Shown: in pieces, positions 7,608 to 14,645 of the stretch
Layout of the letters: the number at the start of each line of letters is the position of its first letter
Numbering within the stretch: position 1 is the stretch's first letter
Assembly: GCA_003561815.1 (NCBI GenBank)
Contig: PWVP01000257.1
Span: forward strand, 1-17,578
Direction of reading: 5' to 3'
Length of the DNA: 17,578 nt
DNA from: Campylobacterota bacterium
Lineage (GTDB): Bacteria > Campylobacterota > Campylobacteria > Campylobacterales > SZUA-545
Notes under the pieces: generated by a model
Told to the model about the DNA's origin: nothing
The model's input: only the letters and a program-made list of their open reading frames with translations
Database searches by the model: none
Position numbers and translations under genes: made by a program

Positions 7608-8224
7608 TTCTGTGCGAGATCGGAAACACCCACTACCACTTTATGCACCGGGGAAGCATATGGCGATCGCCGGTGGGCAAAAAGCCGGAGTTTAAGATCG
7701 AAAGTGACGATCCGGTCTACGCCATCAGTGTCAATGATCCGGCCATGCGGCGGCTTAGAAGCCTTAAGCCGGTGATTAACCTTGCCGAGCATATCGACCT
7801 GGACACCAACTACCGGGGGCTGGGTATCGATCGCGCCGTGGCCTGCATGGCCATCGAGGATGGGGTGATTGTCGATGCGGGCAGCGCCATCACCGTCGAT
7901 GTGATGCAAAACGGCGTCCATCTAGGGGGCTTTATCTACCCCGGCCTGATGAAGTTTCAGCAGATGTACGGTGCCATCAGCCCGGTACTGCAAAAGGCGC
8001 TCAACTTCGCAATCGAGGTGGAGCATCTACCCCAGAACACCGGTGATGCGATCAGCTACGGCGTGATTGCGCCGCTGATACACACCATCGAAAAGACCGC
8101 CCGGGGCAAACGGATCGTCTTTGCCGGTGGGGACGGGGGCTATCTGGCCCGCTTTTTTGAGGATGCCATGGTGGATCAGACGCTGATCTTTAAGGGCATG
8201 GAGAAGATTATAAAGGAGCTGTGA
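7604..8224 (+). CDS. coaX: Type III pantothenate kinase
   Basis: A 206-residue protein of the CoaX class, which phosphorylates pantothenate in the first step of coenzyme A synthesis and belongs to the ASKHA fold. Visible motifs are the N-terminal phosphate loop CEIGNTHYHF, GLGIDRAVA (the G-x-D-R motif), VIVDAGSAITVD (the DAG-T/S-A-x-T-x-D motif with the catalytic aspartate), GGFIYPG, and the C-terminal IVFAGGDGGYLA. The phosphate loop carries Glu where most family members have Asp (D-x-G-N-T), a conservative change. The short form, without long insertions, is typical of Campylobacterota. GTG 7604 overlaps the recombinase stop (GTGA). Its own stop overlaps the hisG start (TGATG). Confidence 0.92.
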   Translation: MILCEIGNTHYHFMHRGSIWRSPVGKKPEFKIESDDPVYAISVNDPAMRRLRSLKPVINLAEHIDLDTNYRGLGIDRAVACMAIEDGVIVDAGSAITVDVMQNGVHLGGFIYPGLMKFQQMYGAISPVLQKALNFAIEVEHLPQNTGDAISYGVIAPLIHTIEKTARGKRIVFAGGDGGYLARFFEDAMVDQTLIFKGMEKIIKEL

Positions 8225-8835
8225 TGCTAACCATCGCACTGCCCAAGGGGCGGATTGCCCAGGAGACCCTGGCGCTGTTTGAGAGGCTGTTTGACCAATC
8301 CTTCGATTTTGAGAACCGTAAGCTGATTTTAGAGCAGGCGGGGTTTCGGTTTCTGCTGGTGCGCAGCCAGGATGTCCCCACCTATGTCCGCCACGGCGCG
8401 GCGGATCTGGGCGTGTGCGGCAAAGATGTGCTACTCGAAAGCGGGGCAAGCATCACCCAGCTGCTCGATCTGGGCATCGGCCGCTGCCGGGTGGTGCTGG
8501 GGATGAAAAAGGGCGAGAAGCTCAACCCCGATCGCCCGCACATCAAAGTGGGCACCAAGATGGTCGAGATCACCAAGCACTACTTCGCCCAGAAGGCGAT
8601 GGCGGTGGAGATTGTCAAACTCTACGGCTCGATTGAGCTGGCCCCCTTAGTCGATCTCTGCGATGCGGTGGTCGATATCGTCGAGACCGGCACCACCATG
8701 AAAGAGAACGGCCTGGAGCCGGTGGAGACCATCTTAGAGTCCACCGCCCGACTCTTTGCCAACCCCAACAGCTACATCGAGCACAAGGCGGCGATTTTGG
8801 ATCTGCGCGATCGGCTGGAGCGCTCCCTTGGGTGA
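8224..8835 (+). CDS. hisG: ATP phosphoribosyltransferase, short form
   Basis: A 203-residue HisG that joins ATP and PRPP in the first step of histidine synthesis. The start LTIALPKGRI, the middle DLGVCGKDVLLE, and the PRPP-binding segment VDIVETGTTMKENGL are diagnostic. The protein ends at RDRLERSLG and lacks the C-terminal regulatory domain of about 80 residues found in the long form. In species with the short form, activity and feedback by histidine need the HisZ partner, which is not in this window. ATG 8224 is chosen because AGGAG lies 5 nt upstream; a GTG at 8221 is possible but too close to the ribosome site. It overlaps the coaX stop and is far from any other his gene seen here. Confidence 0.95.
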   Translation: MLTIALPKGRIAQETLALFERLFDQSFDFENRKLILEQAGFRFLLVRSQDVPTYVRHGAADLGVCGKDVLLESGASITQLLDLGIGRCRVVLGMKKGEKLNPDRPHIKVGTKMVEITKHYFAQKAMAVEIVKLYGSIELAPLVDLCDAVVDIVETGTTMKENGLEPVETILESTARLFANPNSYIEHKAAILDLRDRLERSLG

Positions 8836-9529
8836 GGCGCTCGATCTCTACGCCCGCATCGAGCCGCTGATCCCCTACCAAAGCGAGATCGAAGCGCTGC
8901 ATCAGCGCTATCTACAGAAACTTAAAAAACACCACACCGCCACCCTGCTCGATATCGGATGCGGCAGCGGCGAGCTGCTTTTAAGAGCGCAGATGGCAGG
9001 GATTGAGGGTTTTGGGATCGATCTAAGTGGCGAGATGATCGCCCGTGCGCAGGCAGCCGGTGTGGCTGCGGCACAGATCGATCTGTGCGATCACGACGGC
9101 CACTACGAAGCGGCCACGGCGGTTTTTGATGTGCTCAACTATCTCGATGAGGCCGCACTGACGCGGTTTTTAGGGTGTGTGGCCGATCGACTCACGCCCG
9201 GCGGGCTCTTTCTGGCCGATATCAACACCCTCTACGGCTTTAAAGAGATCGCCCAAGGCGCGCTGATACTGGAGAACGGCCCGGTGCACGCCACCATCGA
9301 ATCGCACTACGAAAAGGGGGTGCTCACCAGCGCTATCCGCCTCTTTGAGCCCGATACCGATGGACTCTACCGCCGCCACTGTGGCGAGATTGTGCAGTTT
9401 TACCACACCGATGAGCGCCTAAGCCAGCTGGCCCGCCAGGCGGGGCTGAACCTGCTCGATCAGGAGGGGATCGCGCTATATGGCAAGCGGCCCGATAAGA
9501 CGCTGCTCACCTTTAAACGATCAGATTAG
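8828..9529 (+). CDS. Class I SAM-dependent methyltransferase
   Basis: A 233-residue methyltransferase. Motif I is LLDIGCGSGELLLRA, followed by GIDLSGEMIARAQ with the acidic residue that binds the SAM ribose. Motifs further on are AAATAVFDVLNYLD (written here from memory of frame as a post-II acidic strand; the sequence reads ATAVFDVLNYLDEAAL) and LTPGGLFLADINT, typical of the Methyltransf_11/25 type. The target cannot be deduced. The start is TTG 8828, because no ATG or GTG occurs in frame before motif I and GGAG lies 7 nt upstream. It overlaps the last 8 nt of hisG, so it is coupled to hisG. It is the last gene of the plus-strand operon, ending 12 nt before the convergent thiS gene; I see no strong terminator in that gap. 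Confidence 0.87.
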   Translation: MGEALDLYARIEPLIPYQSEIEALHQRYLQKLKKHHTATLLDIGCGSGELLLRAQMAGIEGFGIDLSGEMIARAQAAGVAAAQIDLCDHDGHYEAATAVFDVLNYLDEAALTRFLGCVADRLTPGGLFLADINTLYGFKEIAQGALILENGPVHATIESHYEKGVLTSAIRLFEPDTDGLYRRHCGEIVQFYHTDERLSQLARQAGLNLLDQEGIALYGKRPDKTLLTFKRSD

Positions 9530-9541
9530 CGGACACGAATC

Positions 9542-9742
9542 TTAGCCGCCACCCACAAACTGAAGCAGCTCGATGCGATCGCCCTCTGCGAGCTGATAGG
9601 AGGGCCACTGATCCTTTTTAATCACCGCCATATTGACCGCACAGGCGGCCACTTTGGTCTCCACCGAGAGGCTCTCTATCAGTGCTGATAGCGTTATCGC
9701 CTCGGCCACCTCCCGGCTCTCGCCATTAATCTCAACTCTCAC
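9542..9742 (-). CDS. thiS: Sulfur carrier protein ThiS
   Basis: A 66-residue ubiquitin-like protein starting RVEINGESREV and ending IELLQFVGGG. The C-terminal Gly-Gly is adenylated and turned into a thiocarboxylate that donates sulfur for the thiazole ring of thiamine. NMAVIKKDQWPSYQLAEGD is the typical ThiS centre and separates it from MoaD. The start is GTG 9742, with AAAGG about 7 nt upstream. It overlaps the last 11 nt of the upstream phosphodiesterase gene in another frame, so the two are co-transcribed. No other thiamine gene is in the window, so the pairing with a c-di-GMP enzyme is probably incidental. Confidence 0.9.
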   Translation of the reverse strand: MRVEINGESREVAEAITLSALIESLSVETKVAACAVNMAVIKKDQWPSYQLAEGDRIELLQFVGGG

Positions 9743-11555
9743 CGTGCACCTTTCGATCGGGTTTGGCAATCGCAAAGCCCTGAAGATAGTCAATCCCCAG
9801 CTCCCGGGCTTTGGCGATAACCGCCTCATTGTGAACATGCTCTGCGATGGTTTTTAGCCCCAGCAGCTTCGAGAACTGAACGATGCTCTTAACGATCAGA
9901 TAGCTCTTCTCGTCGGTATCGATGGTGCGAATCAGGCTCGCATCGATCTTGAGGTAGTCCACATCGAGCCGGGCGATGTTAATAAAGTTGGAGTAGCCGC
10001 TACCAAAGTCATCGATGGCAAACCGGCAGCCGAGCGTGCGCATCTGGGTGATAAAGGCGTGGGTGTGCTCATAATCCTCGATCTCCTCGCTCTCTAAAAT
10101 CTCGAAGGTGACCCGTCCGGCCAGATTGTAGCGGCGCAGCTGCTCCTGGATAAAGGCGACCGTCTCGGCGTTGGTGATATCATCGATCGAGAGGTTGATT
10201 GCCAGATCATCTTCGCGCAGGGAGAACTCCGCAAAGCAGCGCTTAATCATCATCCGGCTGAGCTTCGCATACTGTTTGGAGAGCTTGGCGGTTCGCAGAA
10301 ACATAAAGGGGAGCACCTCGCGGCCCGAATCATCCACTAGCCGCACCAGCGCCTCATGCTTGACCACCTCACCGGTGACGGTATCGACGATGGGCTGAAA
10401 GTGGGGCACCACCCGCTCATCGACAATCGCATCGTGGATCTTCTTGGCCCAGGTGAGGTTGGATTTATAGCGCCGCTCCTCATCCATCTCGGCACTGTAG
10501 GCGGCCAGCTTGTGGTGGGTGTTGTGGCGCGCGTGGCGCAACGCCATGTCCGATCGCTCCAGAAGGAGTCTGCCCCCCTCAGCAATCCCGATACTCATCG
10601 AGCAGCTGATCTCAAAATCCTCATAAAAGACCGACTCTTTTGGGATCGCCTCCACAATCTGCTCAGCCAGCGCCCAGGCGGCACCTGGGCTTGGATCCTC
10701 GAGTAGAACACCAAACTCATCGATCCCCAGACGAAAGAGTGCCGCACGCGGCGACTCGGGCAGATAGAAGCGCAAAATCTTCGCCAGCTCACCGATAAAG
10801 AAGTCCCCCACCTGATGGCCGTAAAAGTCATTAATCTCACGGAAGCGATCGATATTGAGCAGCAGTAGCGCCGGGTTGCGGTAATCGCCACAGCAGGCTA
10901 AAAAGGCGCTTCGTCCAGGCAGACCGGTTAAGGCGTCGATATGGGCCTTTTTAGCCGCACGGTAGGCCGGGTGGATCGACTCACGCTGACGCAGCAGCAG
11001 TATCGTCGCCACCACAAACGCTAAAAGCACCAGAGCGCTCAGCACCCAAAAAGCGCGCCAATAAAGCGCTTCTAGCGGGGCGATCTCTTTTTCTAAGCTC
11101 TCCTCCTCTACAGCGATCGCCACCAGCGTTCGGCGCGGTTCGTTGATAAAACGGCTCACCGCCCAAAACCCCGCCTCCTGGGTCACGACCGAGGAGAGCG
11201 CATCGCTATCACGACCCTGCAGCCACTCCAAAAAGCGGTGATTGGGGGCATACAGCAGGGTGTACTCACCCAGCTGCACACTCCCCTCAGGGGGGTAGAG
11301 TAGCTTCTCAGCCACCACCAGCGAAACACCCTGACGCTTGAGGCTGCGAAGATAGGGGGCCGCCTCCGTCTCGTTTCGGGCCGCATGGGCCAGTTCGCTC
11401 GCCTCGGAGGAGAGCGCCTCTAGCCGCTTTTGTAAATCTTCTGTCAGCTGAGAGTGTGCGGCTGCGAAGTGGGTTGCTAAAGTAAAAATCCCTGCCCCAT
11501 AGCACAGCAGCAGCAGCGCTGCCATGCCCACTACCCGCATCAATCGACTCTGCAC
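9732..11555 (-). CDS. Membrane GGDEF-EAL protein, probable active c-di-GMP phosphodiesterase
   Basis: A 607-residue protein. Helix 1 (about residues 8-30) and helix 2 (about 166-190) flank a periplasmic sensor of some 135 residues that I cannot assign. The GGDEF domain has GIDEF (residues 277-281) in place of GGDEF, so cyclase activity is doubtful. The EAL domain looks intact: EALVR (E401), INLS, FEILESEE, IDDFGSGYSN (D515, D516), DYLKIDASLI, and QGFAIAKP at the end. It should hydrolyse c-di-GMP, perhaps under control of a periplasmic signal. GTG 11555 has AAGG 6 nt upstream and a clear promoter just before it. It is co-transcribed with thiS. Confidence 0.88.
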   Translation of the reverse strand: MQSRLMRVVGMAALLLLCYGAGIFTLATHFAAAHSQLTEDLQKRLEALSSEASELAHAARNETEAAPYLRSLKRQGVSLVVAEKLLYPPEGSVQLGEYTLLYAPNHRFLEWLQGRDSDALSSVVTQEAGFWAVSRFINEPRRTLVAIAVEEESLEKEIAPLEALYWRAFWVLSALVLLAFVVATILLLRQRESIHPAYRAAKKAHIDALTGLPGRSAFLACCGDYRNPALLLLNIDRFREINDFYGHQVGDFFIGELAKILRFYLPESPRAALFRLGIDEFGVLLEDPSPGAAWALAEQIVEAIPKESVFYEDFEISCSMSIGIAEGGRLLLERSDMALRHARHNTHHKLAAYSAEMDEERRYKSNLTWAKKIHDAIVDERVVPHFQPIVDTVTGEVVKHEALVRLVDDSGREVLPFMFLRTAKLSKQYAKLSRMMIKRCFAEFSLREDDLAINLSIDDITNAETVAFIQEQLRRYNLAGRVTFEILESEEIEDYEHTHAFITQMRTLGCRFAIDDFGSGYSNFINIARLDVDYLKIDASLIRTIDTDEKSYLIVKSIVQFSKLLGLKTIAEHVHNEAVIAKARELGIDYLQGFAIAKPDRKVHGES

Positions 11556-11584
11556 AGATCGCCTTCTTAAAAAGAGTAGGTGTT

Positions 11585-11593
11585 ATTATATCA
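11585..11593 (-). promoter_or_regulatory. Extended -10 sigma-70 promoter for the phosphodiesterase-thiS unit
   Basis: The minus strand reads TGATATAAT, a perfect extended -10 (TG-N-TATAAT), with no recognisable -35 at the usual distance. Transcription would start near 11578, about 23 nt before the GTG of the GGDEF-EAL gene. The site lies in the 54-nt gap after mgtC, so this unit need not depend on the mgt operon. Confidence 0.75.
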
Positions 11594-11609
11594 GAGCCGC
11601 ATCAGAGGA

Positions 11610-12326
11610 CTACTCGCTGGTGCTGGCACTCCAGTAGCTTTGACGCACATAGGGTTTGTGGCCGATGCGCTCGCTGATGCGATCGAGCTCCCTGCCATCA
11701 GCGGAGGTGGCCGCCAAAGTGGCGATAATCTCCACCTCCCCTTCACCAAAGGGCTCCACCTCCAGCTCGCGGGTGGGGTAATCAGCCGCCTCCAGCATCG
11801 CCTCTACGAGTGCAAGCGCCTCGCGCTGATGGTTTTTATCCACAATCACCGTGAGGATGTTGGTCACTTCGGTCTCCTCCACATCCAGCGGCTGGCGGTT
11901 CATCCGGTTGACAATCGGGCGCAAAAAGGTGTTCGCCGCCAGGACAAAGAGTGTCGCCAGCACCGCCTCACCGAGCAGCCCCGCACCGGCACACGCACCG
12001 ATCGCCGCTGAGCCCCAGAGGGTGGCGGCGGTGTTGATGCCGCGCACATTGCCCGATTCACGCATAATCACGCCCGCACCCAGAAAGCCGACCCCGGTGA
12101 CCACATAGGCCACCACATGGGCCGCGCTATACGGGCCGCTAATGGTAAAGGCGATATCGACAAAGATCGCGGCCCCTGCCGCCACTAAGACATTGGTTCG
12201 TAGCCCTGCCGTTCGCTGCCGATACTGGCGCTCAAGACCGACGATCGCCCCCAGGGCGAAAGCGGCCAGGAGGCGGATAAAGGTATCCAGCAGCCCCAGC
12301 AGATCGAGGCTCTCAAAAACGGGCAT
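11610..12326 (-). CDS. mgtC: MgtC/SapB family membrane protein
   Basis: A 238-residue protein with four or five membrane helices in the first 140 residues and a soluble C-terminal ACT-like domain (about 150-238, ILTVIVDKNHQREALALVE onward). Family motifs are GAIVGLERQYRQRTAGLRT, VVTGVGFLGAGVIMRESG and RGINTAATLWGSAAIGACA. MgtC is not itself a Mg2+ transporter; in pathogens it is needed for growth at low Mg2+ and it modulates ATP synthase or phosphate uptake. The ATG lies 9 nt after the mgtE stop, with GGCGG and GAGG upstream, so it is the third gene of the torF-mgtE-mgtC operon. The pairing with mgtE supports a role in Mg2+ homeostasis. Confidence 0.92.
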   Translation of the reverse strand: MPVFESLDLLGLLDTFIRLLAAFALGAIVGLERQYRQRTAGLRTNVLVAAGAAIFVDIAFTISGPYSAAHVVAYVVTGVGFLGAGVIMRESGNVRGINTAATLWGSAAIGACAGAGLLGEAVLATLFVLAANTFLRPIVNRMNRQPLDVEETEVTNILTVIVDKNHQREALALVEAMLEAADYPTRELEVEPFGEGEVEIIATLAATSADGRELDRISERIGHKPYVRQSYWSASTSE

Positions 12327-12335
12327 CCTCGCCGC

Positions 12336-13727
12336 CTAGAGTGCCGCCGGGATGTCCAGAATCCAGGTGGCCATCGCAAAGTAGATCACCACACCTGCCG
12401 CATCGGCGATGGAGGTGATGAGCGGCGCACTCGCCGAGGCGGGATCAAGGCGCAAACGGCTGAGCAAGAAAGGCAGACTCATGCCGATCACACTGCCCAC
12501 AATCACCACAATCTGCATGGTCAGAGCCACCACCAGCGCAATCTCCATGCCGCCGCGCCAGATACCCAGCAGAGAAACCGCTACCGCCATCGTAGCGCCC
12601 AGCAGACCGGCGACAACCAGTTCGCGTCCGAGCATACTGCCCCAATCCTTCAGTCGCACATCCCCGGTGGCCAGTGCGCGCACCATCAGTGTGGCCGACT
12701 GGCTACCGGCGTTACCGCCACTATCGACCAGAAGCGGCAGGAAGAAGACCAGCGCGATATAGGCCGCGATGGTATCCTCAAAGTACGCGATCCCCGCACC
12801 GGAGAAGATGTTGCCAAAGACCAGCAGCACCAGCCAGAAGACCCGCTTGCGGTAAAGCAGACTGATGGTGGCATCCTTCATGCTCACCGCCAGAGCGCTC
12901 ACCGTGCCTTTATGGGCGGGCTCAGAGAGATCGCCCACCGCACCCATGCGGTGAAAGTCCTCATCGGCCTCCGCCTTACTCACATCCATCGCATCATCGT
13001 GGGTCACAATCCCCACCAGCTTCTCGCCGCCGTTGATCACCGGCAGCGCCAGCAGGTCATATTTGGCGATCAGCTGAGCCGCCTCCTCATCGGGCGCATC
13101 GGCACGGATGAAGGGGGGTTCCAGGGTCATAATATCGCTGACCTTCGTATCGGGCTCGGCCAGGATCAGATCCTTAAGCGAGACAGTGCCCAGAAGCTGG
13201 TGATCGCCGTTGATCACAAAGGTCTGATAGATGGTTTCGCGATCGGGGGCCACCATACGCAGATGGTTGATCGCCTCCTGGGCGGTCAGCTCCGATCGAA
13301 GCACCGCATAATCGGAGGTCATGATCGATCCGACCGTCCCCTCCTCGTAGGCGGTGAGCTTGCGGATATCCTCCTGCTCCGCTTTAGCCAGCGCAGGCAT
13401 GAGAACCTTTTGTCTCTCTTCGCCCAGCTGCTGGAAGAGATCCACCCGCTCATCGTGGGGCATGTGGGTCACCAGCTCCACCAGCGCCGGTTTCTCTAGC
13501 GCTTCGACCACCTCTCTTTGGAGCGCGTGGTCCATATAGCCAAAGACCAGTGCGCGCCTCTTTTTAGGGGTCAGGCTTATCAGTGTGGCTACCTCCTGGG
13601 GTGAGAAGTGGGCCAGCGCCTCACCGATATCGGCCGGGTGGCTGCGCTTAATCGCCGCCTTCATGGGCAGGGTCTCTTTGCTGCGTAGCAGGGTCTTAAA
13701 GGTAAAAATCAGCTCTTCATTGGTCAT
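12336..13727 (-). CDS. mgtE: Mg2+ channel MgtE
   Basis: A 463-residue protein with the full MgtE layout: an N-domain of helical repeats (residues 1-130, e.g. HPADIGEALAHFSPQEVA), two CBS domains (about 133-195 and 198-255, starting GSIMTSDYAVL and VSDIMTLEPPF), a linking plug helix, and five membrane helices. Diagnostic membrane segments are VDSGGNAGSQSATLMVRAL and DPASASAPLITSIADAAGV, the latter carrying the aspartate of the ion pathway. The CBS and N domains close the channel when cytoplasmic Mg2+ is high. The start has AAGGA overlapping the stop of the upstream TorF-like gene (10-nt gap), so the genes form one operon. Confidence 0.96.
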   Translation of the reverse strand: MTNEELIFTFKTLLRSKETLPMKAAIKRSHPADIGEALAHFSPQEVATLISLTPKKRRALVFGYMDHALQREVVEALEKPALVELVTHMPHDERVDLFQQLGEERQKVLMPALAKAEQEDIRKLTAYEEGTVGSIMTSDYAVLRSELTAQEAINHLRMVAPDRETIYQTFVINGDHQLLGTVSLKDLILAEPDTKVSDIMTLEPPFIRADAPDEEAAQLIAKYDLLALPVINGGEKLVGIVTHDDAMDVSKAEADEDFHRMGAVGDLSEPAHKGTVSALAVSMKDATISLLYRKRVFWLVLLVFGNIFSGAGIAYFEDTIAAYIALVFFLPLLVDSGGNAGSQSATLMVRALATGDVRLKDWGSMLGRELVVAGLLGATMAVAVSLLGIWRGGMEIALVVALTMQIVVIVGSVIGMSLPFLLSRLRLDPASASAPLITSIADAAGVVIYFAMATWILDIPAAL

Positions 13728-13737
13728 CGGTTATCCT

Positions 13738-14370
13738 TTAGTTTTCGCCAAAGGCGCGGCTGATCAAGAGCAGCCCTTTGGTCTTATCCGCGTGCGTCAG
13801 AGCAGCGCCTACCGTTAGATTGCTCGCCACCTCGCGGGAGAGGCCCGCCGCGTAGTCGGTGTTGCGATCGCCATCATCCTCCTCCAGGCCGATATGCAGC
13901 CAGTACTCAAACCACCCATCAAACGCCGCCTCATAGCTAAGGGCCAGATAGCGTTCGCGATCGTTCTCATCGGAGGTGAGACCGTGGGAAAACTCCAGCC
14001 AAAAGCCGTTAAGGCCCGCGCCTATAAACGCCTCCTGGTGGGATTTAAACCCCTTAATCGTCGCCTCATGGTGCGAGAGGCCCACCTCCAGCTCTAGAAG
14101 GCCCGCCCCAAAACCGTAGCCTACAGACAGCTCCGCCTCGCCGCCGTGGCTCTCTTTGATCGGATCGTGAATCGTCGAGAGGGCAGCCCCTAAAAAAGGG
14201 CCGCTATTGCGGTCATAAACCAGCTCGGCTTGCAAAGCGGGCTTATCATCGCTCAGGCTCTCGCCGCGATCGATGTAGTTGCTCACCAGCGCGACTGAGC
14301 CGCTAACGCCTTGAGCGTACAGAAAGTAAGGAGCGGCTGCCAGTGCCGCCAATGCCGTGATCTTTTTCAT
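13738..14370 (-). CDS. TorF-like (Gcw_chp/TIGR02001) outer-membrane protein
   Basis: A 210-residue protein with a signal peptide (MKKITALAALAAAPYFLYA, cleaved before QG). The mature start GSVALVSNYIDRGESLSDDK followed by PALQAELVYD closely fits the TIGR02001/Gcw_chp family, whose pattern is S-N-Y-x-x-R-G-x-S-x-x-x-x-x-P-A. Alternating strands suggest a barrel of 8-12 strands; the C-terminus reads SRAF and then GEN. Members of this family are putative outer-membrane porins, often near transporters. ATG 14370 has AAGGA 6 nt upstream. As first gene of an operon with mgtE and mgtC it could let Mg2+ across the outer membrane, which is inference. Its translation start lies inside a short leader ORF. 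Confidence 0.85.
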   Translation of the reverse strand: MKKITALAALAAAPYFLYAQGVSGSVALVSNYIDRGESLSDDKPALQAELVYDRNSGPFLGAALSTIHDPIKESHGGEAELSVGYGFGAGLLELEVGLSHHEATIKGFKSHQEAFIGAGLNGFWLEFSHGLTSDENDRERYLALSYEAAFDGWFEYWLHIGLEEDDGDRNTDYAAGLSREVASNLTVGAALTHADKTKGLLLISRAFGEN

Positions 14371-14422
14371 CTAAGATCCTTTTTATGTGTATCAAATGAA
14401 ATAAAAATGGGTCAGGGTCCAT
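14303..14422 (-). CDS. Candidate MgtL-like Mg2+-sensing leader peptide (39 aa)
   Basis: Upstream of the TorF-like gene, AAAGGAGG (14440-14433) precedes an ATG at 14422 by 10 nt. The peptide begins MDPDPFLFHL and continues for 39 codons, overlapping the first 68 nt of the TorF gene in another frame. Enterobacterial MgtL, the leader peptide of the Mg2+ transporter gene mgtA, begins MEPDP; that acidic-proline run destabilises the ribosome when Mg2+ is low and so relieves repression of mgtA. The same pattern sits here before an operon with mgtE and mgtC. The ribosome translating this ORF would cover the TorF Shine-Dalgarno (14381-14377), so early drop-off at MDPDP would expose it. A 5-bp pairing of CTCCT (14454-14450) with AGGAG (14438-14434) could hide the leader ribosome site. 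The similarity and its context are seen; function is inference. Confidence 0.6.
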   Translation of the reverse strand: MDPDPFLFHLIHIKRILDEKDHGIGGTGSRSLLSVRSRR

Positions 14423-14496
14423 GTAGATCACGCCTCCTTTCTTGTACGCAGGAGCCATGCTGAAGTGCTAAGAGAAAAGTTCGAAAAAGGGGATGG

Positions 14497-14534
14497 AAGA
14501 AAAGACCACCATCCGGCACCGGCCGGATGTGATC
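14497..14534 (-). terminator. Intrinsic terminator within the leader
   Basis: Minus-strand arm GATCACATCCGGC (14534-14522), loop CGGT, and arm GCCGGATGGTGGTC (14517-14504) pair over 13 bp with one bulged G and one G-U pair. TTTTCTT follows directly. It lies 170 nt after the stop of the 14704-15522 gene and 127 nt before the TorF start, so it could end the upstream gene, or act as an attenuator of the mgt operon. Confidence 0.68.
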
Positions 14535-14558
14535 GCGTAGATCAACGAACCGGCTGGA

Positions 14559-14606
14559 TTAACATCCTGCCCACAAGACAGGATATCGACTGCCCTCTAT
14601 GTCCAC
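14559..14606 (-). CDS. Possible 15-residue upstream leader ORF
   Basis: AAGGAG (14619-14614) is followed 7 nt later by GTG, then 14 codons and TAA; the peptide would be MDIEGSRYPVLWAGC. The second half of the ORF is the inner hairpin of the leader RNA, so a translating ribosome would open it. No single amino acid is enriched, so a classic amino-acid attenuator is unlikely. It may be chance. Confidence 0.3.
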   Translation of the reverse strand: MDIEGSRYPVLWAGC

Positions 14607-14645
14607 AGCACGACTCCTTCTTACAGTTCGTTAAATTTCGGGCGA

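Larger units (their letters stand above)
14497..14639 (-). ncRNA. Structured 5' leader or small RNA upstream of the torF-mgtE-mgtC operon
   Basis: The predicted transcript starts near 14639 and ends at an intrinsic terminator near 14497, about 143 nt. By hand folding, 14634-14624 (TTAACGAACTG) pairs with 14552-14542 (CGGTTCGTTGA) in an 11-bp long-range stem, and inside it 14587-14561 forms a hairpin of 11 bp with loop TTGTG. A third, mutually exclusive hairpin TGATC-TACGC-GATCA (14544-14530) overlaps both the long-range stem and the 5' arm of the terminator. That is the layout of an attenuator or riboswitch expression platform, but I match it to no known riboswitch class. A stand-alone small RNA is the alternative. 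Confidence 0.5.

Noticed and set aside
9530..9541. Bidirectional terminator between the methyltransferase and thiS genes
   Set aside because: The 12-nt gap has no stem with a T-run on either strand.
12912..13499. 195-codon plus-strand ORF
   Set aside because: It is antisense to mgtE, whose full domain order is clear, and shows no domain of its own.
14529..14546. CRP/FNR-like palindrome TGATC-N5-GATCA
   Set aside because: The half-site spacing does not fit CRP (N6) or FNR (N4). It is better explained as a hairpin of the leader RNA.
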